From Medicago truncatula (Eukaryota > Streptophyta > Magnoliopsida > Fabales > Fabaceae), in NCBI RefSeq assembly GCF_003473485.1, contig NC_053042.1, positions 28,197,262 through 28,261,261 on the forward strand: DNA of 64,000 bases. The letters run 5' to 3'. Position 1 is the first letter of the stretch; every line of letters starts with the position of its first letter. This document shows positions 58,401-64,000 of the stretch, piece by piece. The notes beneath the pieces were generated by a model, which was not told the origin of the DNA, made no database searches, and saw only the letters and a program-made list of their open reading frames with translations. The position numbers and the translations under genes were made by a program.

Positions 58401-59446
58401 CTCATAATAGTATTTGAAGGAAAGGTCATACTGCCTGTGAATAAATGCAAAGCAAGCCGGTGTGTGCTTGTTTACAACGGACCGCATCAGATGACTGTTA
58501 GGATAATTATTTTTTGTTCTAGTATTTGCAGCCTTGAAGTCCAACTCAGCATGATTATCCCTCATTCTCTGAACCATAATGTTGAAATGACTAAAGAATC
58601 GAACAAGTGAATGGTCTGGCTGCAGAAATCCACGAAGAAAAGCATTGAAAGACTCGCTTAACTGAGTCGTTTTCAGACCAGCTGTAAAATGTAACTTCAC
58701 CCAAGCTGAAGACCAATGCATACGATTTCCGTGAGTTTGGACAAGCCACCTAAAGTCTGAAGTAGGCCTTCCATTAAAACAATTTTTCATCATCTGATCT
58801 CAATTGTAGTCGAAATCTGATTCATCGTCTACATTTGAAACCAAATTAGTTAACTCATCAAAAAATGCACTGTTTGCACGAGAGCCGAGATTTTTCTTTG
58901 CATTCTCTGCCATGTGCCATGAGCAAAGCCCATGAAAAACACCTGGAAAAATATTTGGAATTGAACTCAACAACGCACTAGCCTGGTCTGTATATATCGT
59001 CTGTGGTTTCTTATTGGACATACACTTCAAGAATGTTGTAAACAACCAATCAAAAGTAGCTGCTGTCTCATCATACAATAGCGCAGCACCAAGTAAAACA
59101 CTCTTACGATGATTGTCAAAACCAATAAAGGCAGCTGAAATGTAAATGAACTAAATCAGGACAAAATACAACATATATATAAATTACACTAAATAATGAA
59201 AACAATCACTAATTTTTCCTGTTTTTCTCATAAAACCTTAACAAATCATTAGAAAGGCATGAATTTAAACAAAACTATTTGAACACCAATAGAAATAGCC
59301 AAATATAAACATTATATCAGATATTTACAACACAAAACTGTGCTGAAATATAAGTTTACAGTGACTATGACAGTAATCACATACTACATCACATTTCTAT
59401 ACTGTGATATTCATCATCATATATTTTTTATACTTTCATTCACATA

Positions 59447-60475
59447 ACCAAATTGCAGCCAAAAATAGACATTGCAGAAGCTGTTAACAACCATGACAGC
59501 AGCTGAAAACAAACAAAAACAGAGGAGTAGATTCCGGAAACATTATCAGCATTGGTATCATGGTTTGATTCAAGAAGCAACACACGAAGCTGAGAAAGTA
59601 GTGAATGAGGCTCAATCTGGTGGGGCAAAAGCAGCTGTAAATTATGTAGCTACAAAATCTAAACAAATTGTGCTAACTAGTTTAGTAAAAATATGGTCAG
59701 GTCTCAACCACTATCCACCATTCCATGCAGTGGCAGAGATGGCAGTTCCAACAACTGCACGTTGGTCAGAAAAGTATAACCATGTTGTTAAGGACATTAC
59801 TAGAAAGGGATACACAGTGTTTGGATATTTGCCTTTGATTCCTATTGATGAAATAGCCAAGGCATTTAAACAAGGGGAAGTTAATGTGAGTGCAGATCAT
59901 GAAACATCTTCTGGTGAAGATTTTTCTGATTGAGTACTAGTACTACTACTAGCTATTTTCTTCACCTAATGTAATGTGGTTGAGAAAGATGTAGAGGGTG
60001 TGTAGGTATGAATGGAAATGTAAGAAATTATGAGAACAGACTATGTAGCTTAATATTAACAAAGTCTGTGGAACATAATATGATCATGCCAATCTGAGTT
60101 AAAATATTGTTTTGATTATGTTTTGGCCGTATTGATTATACTTTGGGACCAATTGAGTTTTGGTCTAGGATGGACACCTGCAATTGAGTTAAAATCTACA
60201 CCTCATGTTTTGGTTTCTTATCAGTTTACTTCGTATTATTTTTACTTCAGGCACACTTGAAATTATTTTAAACATGAGGCACACTTGAAATTATAGTTTT
60301 GGTGTACAACATTTCATATTAGTGGACAAAACCTGTAACACCAACAGGACAAGAAAAAGTACATGGGATCAAACATAACCAAACTGCAGCCAAAAATAGA
60401 CATTGTAGAAGTTGTTAACAACCATGACAGCAGCTGAAAACAAACCAAAACAAGTAGATTCCGGGGACATTATCT
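59447..60475 (+). repeat. Direct repeats bracketing the SRPP-type fragment
   Basis: 59447-59549 and 60377-60475 share 'gcagccaaaaatagacattg', 'gttaacaaccatgacagcag' and 'agtagattccgg' with scattered differences. The right copy then shares 'gcgttggtttgat' with 59552-59568. They are too long and diverged for a target-site duplication. Confidence 0.85.
59472..59933 (+). pseudogene. REF/SRPP-type (rubber elongation factor-like) C-terminal fragment
   Basis: A 153-codon open frame. From about residue 36 it reads 'GLIQEATHEAEKVVNEAQSG', then 'KIWSGLNHYPPFHAVAEMAV', 'RWSEKYNHVVKDITRKGYTV' and 'FGYLPLIPIDEIAKAF', the C-terminal two-thirds of the small rubber particle/stress-related protein family, which coats lipid droplets in most plants. 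The first 35 codons (MQKLLTTMTAAENKQ…) are unrelated and come from flanking sequence, so the normal N-terminus is missing. It lies in the intron of the FAR1-type fragment on the opposite strand. An imperfect direct repeat of about 100 bp brackets it. The tail is acidic (SSGEDFSD). No lesion lies in the retained part. Expression is unknown. Confidence 0.8.
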
Positions 60476-63400
60476 GCAATCATCCCTCAGTAACATGTTC
60501 TTTGTGCACATTTAAATTTTAACACACACCTAGACCAAGCAAGGAAACAAGTAGCAGCGTTGGTTTGATAAAGACTCGAACACATATTACACACACACCT
60601 AGACACTAGGCAGTTCAAAATGTACTCCTACCTATACTATCCAAGCAAGAATAAAATACAACATAATGAAAGTAAACACTAATTTAAAACCTGAGAGAAG
60701 TACAAAATACTAACCTAATGGCCGATATTGATTGTTTGTTCGGTAAGTTGTATCAAAACTGATGACATCACCAAATAGAGAATAATCTAGTTGCATAATT
60801 CCATCTGCCCAAAAAATGCTAGCTATGTCTTCTGCAGCATCAACTTGGATATCATAGTAAAAAGATAGTTTCGAGAGAGCTTCATTTCTAAAGAATTCTT
60901 GAATTACAGTTGCTTCACCAACCACCATCTCCTTTTGACGAATTGTCATTAGATAGTTCTTTAAGTCCGAAAACCGAAAAGGAAGATTCTCCGTGCCTCC
61001 AACTCCTTGACCCATAACTTCATAAGATGTTCTCATCGACATTCCAGCTTTAGAATTTATCAAAGCGAGTTGTCCTTGAACTTCATTTACTTCTCGAAAT
61101 GATCTCAGGAAACACAAATGCTCTAGTTTATGTAATGGATGACAGTGAGCCACATCCCATCTATATATCTTATAGACATTAAAAACTTCATCCAGCTTCA
61201 AATATATTCCAGCTTTACAACCAACCCTTTCCTCAGGTTTTTCTTTCACTTTCACAAACTCAATAACCACCGGACTGTCTGATGTTGGCCTGTTGTTAGG
61301 ATTAAGCAGACTTCCCTTCTTGAAACCTTGTTTGTTACAAACATAACGCACATAATGTACCTTATCTGATTTCTGTTAACTTTATTTTTCTCATTGAAAT
61401 TTCTTCAACATGAAAGCTCGGTTAAAAATTTTCATTCTTTATTTACACTAATAAACCTCTCATTGTTTTATTTCATTCTTTACTCATATAAAGTTTGGCT
61501 ATCACGATTCCTATCTTTGCGGATTCGAAGTACATAAACACAGAGCAAATACACCAACCAATTCATATATGGTTAGTAGTACCACACAAAATAAAATCAA
61601 AAAACATAAATAAAACTCTTTCATTGTTTTATCTCATTCCTTACTCAAACAAATCTAGGCTAACACGTTTTTTCTTTTTCGTTATTTGGAGTACACAAAA
61701 GCATGCAACAATTTTAAAATCCCTCTCTTTCTTCATTCTAGTGGAGTAGTAGTTTCTTTATATGTAATTCTACAAATCACAACAAAATCACAACTCTTTC
61801 CCATTTCTTCTTAACATTTTTTCGGGTTACACATCTTCATACTAATCTCGTTTTTCTCCTCTACTTATCATCATCAAAATTCTGTCAAAATGTAACTAAT
61901 TTCATTCTTTAGTTTACACATTGTTTTCGTAACGCTTTCATTTTGTGTTAACTTTATTTTTCTCATTGAAATTTATTCACCATGAAAGCTCTGTTAAAAT
62001 GTTTCATTCTTTATTTTACACTTTGCTTTTGTAGCGCTTTCGATTTGAGTTAACTTTATTTTTCTCATTGAAATTTCTGCACCATAAAACTCTTTTAAAA
62101 TGTTTCATTCTTTATTTTACACTTTGTTTTTGCAGCTTTTTCATTTTGTGTTAAATTTATTTTTCTCGTTAAAAGTTATTCACCATGAAAGCTCTGTTAA
62201 AATGTTTCATTCTTTATTTTACAATTTGTTTTTGTAACTCTTTCATTTTGTGTTAACTTTATTTTTCTCATTGAAATTTCTTCAGCATGAAAGCTCTGTT
62301 AAAATGTTTCATTCTTTATTTTACAATTTGTTTTTGTTTCTCTTTCATTTTGTGTTAACTTTTTTTTTCTCGTTGAAATTTATTTACCATGAAAGCTCTT
62401 TTAAAATGTTTCATTCTTTATTTTACAATTTGTTTTTGTAACTCTTTCATTTTGTGTTAACTTTATTTTTCTCATTGAAATTTCTTCACCATGTAAGCTC
62501 TTATAAAATGTTTCATTCATTATTTTAAAATTTGTTTTTGTTTCTCTTTCATTTTGTGTTAACTTTATTTTTCTCATTGAAATTTCTTCACCATGTAAGC
62601 TCTTATAAAATGCTTCATTCTTTGTTTTACAATTTGTTTTTGTTTCTCTTTCATTTTGTGTTAACTTAATTTTACTCGTTGAAATTTATCCACCATGAAA
62701 ACTCTGTGAAAATTCATTCTTTATTTTACAATTTGTTTTCGTAACTTTTTCATTTTGTGTTAACTTTATTTTTCTCATTGAAATTTCTTCAACATGAAAG
62801 CTCGGTTAAAAATTTTCATTCTTTATTTACACTAATAAACCTCTCATTGTTTTGTTTCATTCTTTACTCATATAAAGTTTGGCTATCACGATTCCTATCT
62901 TTGCGGATTCGAAGCACATAAACACAGAGCAAATACACCAACCAATTCATATATGGTTAGTAGTACCACACAAAATAAAATCAAAAAACATAAATAAAAC
63001 TCTTTCATTGTTTTATCTCATTCCTTACTCAAACAAATCTAGGCTAACACGTTTTTTCTTTTTCGTTATTTGGAGTACACACAAGCATGCAACAATTTTA
63101 AAATCCCTCTCTTTCTTCATTCTAGTGGAGTAGTAGTTTCTTTATATGTAATTCTACAAATCACAACAAAATCACAACTCTTTCCCATTTCTTCTTAACA
63201 TTTTTTCGGGTTAAACATCTTCATACTAATCTCGTTTTTCTCCTCTACTTTTCGTCATCAAAACTCTGTCAAAATGTAACTAATTTCATTCTTTATTTTA
63301 CACATTGTTTTCGTAACGCTTTCATTTTGTGTTAACTTTATTTTTCTCATTGAAATTTATTCACCATGAAAGCTCTGTTAAAATGTTTCATTCTTTATTT

Positions 63401-64000
63401 TACACTTTGCTTTTGTAGCGCTTTCGATTTGAGTTAACTTTATTTTTCTCATTGAAATTTCTGCACCATAAAACTCTTTTAAAATGTTTCATTCTTTATT
63501 TTACACTTTGTTTTTGCAGCTCTTTCATTTTGTGTTAACTTTATTTTTCTCGTTAAAAGTTTTTCACCATGAAAGCTCTGTTAAAATGTTTCATTCTTTA
63601 TTTTACAATTTGTTTTTGTAGCTCTTTCATTTTGTGTTAACTTTTTTTTTGGTTAAAATTTATTCACCATGAAAGCTCTGTTAAAATGTTTCATTCTTTA
63701 TTTTACAATTTGTTTTCGTAATTCTTTCATTTTGTGTTAACTTTATTTTTCTCATTGAAATTTCTTCACCATGAAAGCTCGGTTTAAAATTTTCATTCTT
63801 TACTTTACACTAATAACCCTCTCATTGTTTTATTTTACTTTATTTACAGTTTGGCTATCACGATTCCTATCTTTATGGATTCGGAGCACACAAACATATA
63901 ACAAATACACCAACCAATTCATATATGGTTAGTAGTACCCCACAAAATGACAAAAAACATTAATAAAACTCTGTCATTGTTTTATTTCATTCCTTACTGA

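Larger units (their letters stand above)
57813..61373 (-). pseudogene. FAR1-related gene fragment in the tandem array
   Basis: Exon 61373-60715 starts inside the FAR1 domain ('HYVRYVCNKQGFKKGS', 'VGCKAGIYLKLDEVF', 'HCHPLHK') and runs to 'SFDTTYRTNNQYRPL'. After an intron (60714-59135, GT-AG) exon 59134-57813 continues 'AAFIGFDNHRKSVLLGAALL', 'IYTDQASAL', 'GLCSWHMAENAKKN', 'LSESFNAFLRGFL' and the SWIM finger 'CSCRMFENRGFLCRHVLKIL'. One TGA (58802-58800) replaces an expected Trp. The stop TAG at 57815-57813 lies at the junction with array sequence. The first half of the DNA-binding domain is missing at the other junction. Such proteins are MULE transposases or FHY3/FAR1-like regulators. No terminal inverted repeats are seen. 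Confidence 0.85.
48676..64000. repeat. Large tandem array of 102-bp units and 500-bp spacers
   Basis: Blocks of about 102-bp units centre on 'caccatgaaagctctgttaa' and 'gttaactttatttttctc'. They lie near 49210-49690, 49990-50170, 50360-50715, 52880-53520, 53960-54300, 55450-56230, 56660-57812, 61374-61440, 61900-62830 and 63280-63800. Between them are spacers with 'cggattcggagcacacaaac', 'accaaccaattcatatatgg' and 'cccatttcttcttaacattt'. Spacer plus block repeats as a unit of roughly 0.8 to 1.6 kb. It runs off the right edge. Three insertions interrupt it. No gene of its own is recognisable. Confidence 0.9.

Noticed and set aside
48676..64000. CRISPR-like regular repeats
   Set aside because: Units are contiguous, AT-rich, 102 bp long and lack unique spacers; plant nuclear DNA.

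Overview
The window is AT-rich plant nuclear DNA, most likely from a papilionoid legume close to Medicago or clover. The reasons are a family of F-box/F-box-associated (FBA) genes of the type expanded in Medicago, Mutator-like elements (MULEs) whose ends begin GGCTTAAATGC with 'TTTTGGTCCCTTAACTA' repeats, a tRNA-derived SINE, and spliced genes with GT-AG introns. This assignment rests on recognition, not a database search. Only one host gene looks intact: an eight-coding-exon gene (22505-26471) for a predicted type I membrane protein of the V-ATPase accessory Ac45/VOA1-like family. Everything else is transposon, broken F-box gene, duplicated flank or tandem repeat.

Layout. 1-1740: a duplicated flank (other copy 27005-27500) split by a 1.2-kb MULE. 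2418-7700: two MULE-type elements of one TIR family; the larger carries a dead FAR1-type transposase and a nested third element. 8217-11085: F-box pseudogene A, embedded between pieces of a second copy of the VOA1-like gene. 11926-14623: a copia-type LTR element with gag but no pol. 15090-20897: a complete MULE carrying a mudrA-type transposase and, convergent to it, a GRF zinc-finger gene. 21150-22230: LINE relic and SINE. 22255-27500: VOA1-like gene and downstream flank. 28108-30823: F-box pseudogene B. 30824-37800: a 7-kb MULE with a FAR1-type transposase and fragments of a captured NAD(P)-binding Rossmann-type gene. 38732-41388: a MULE with palindromic subterminal motifs, a long hairpin and mudrA remnants. 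41530-48675: F-box relics C, D and E with LINE, MULE-MITE, other MITEs and a TRIM-like repeat array. 48676-64000 (open at the right edge): a tandem array of about 102-bp units and 500-bp spacers, interrupted by fragments of a gypsy gag (with a solo LTR), a MAM33-type gene, and a FAR1-type gene holding a rubber-elongation-factor/SRPP-type fragment.

The locus reads as a tandemly duplicated [VOA1-like gene + F-box gene] neighbourhood repeatedly invaded by MULEs. Four F-box copies share a diagnostic 3' flank of several hundred bases up to about 1 kb (after A, B, D and E), which marks the duplications. Each F-box copy is broken in a different way: stop plus MITE and mosaic 3' end (A), 248-bp out-of-phase duplication (B), LINE truncation (C), single-base frameshift (D), multiple decay (E). 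I found no rRNA, CRISPR array or convincing tRNA gene. The most unusual items are the very recent VOA1/F-box mosaic, the two-gene MULE with a GRF zinc-finger protein, the transposase-bearing element with captured host exons, and the 102-bp array that holds host-gene fragments.
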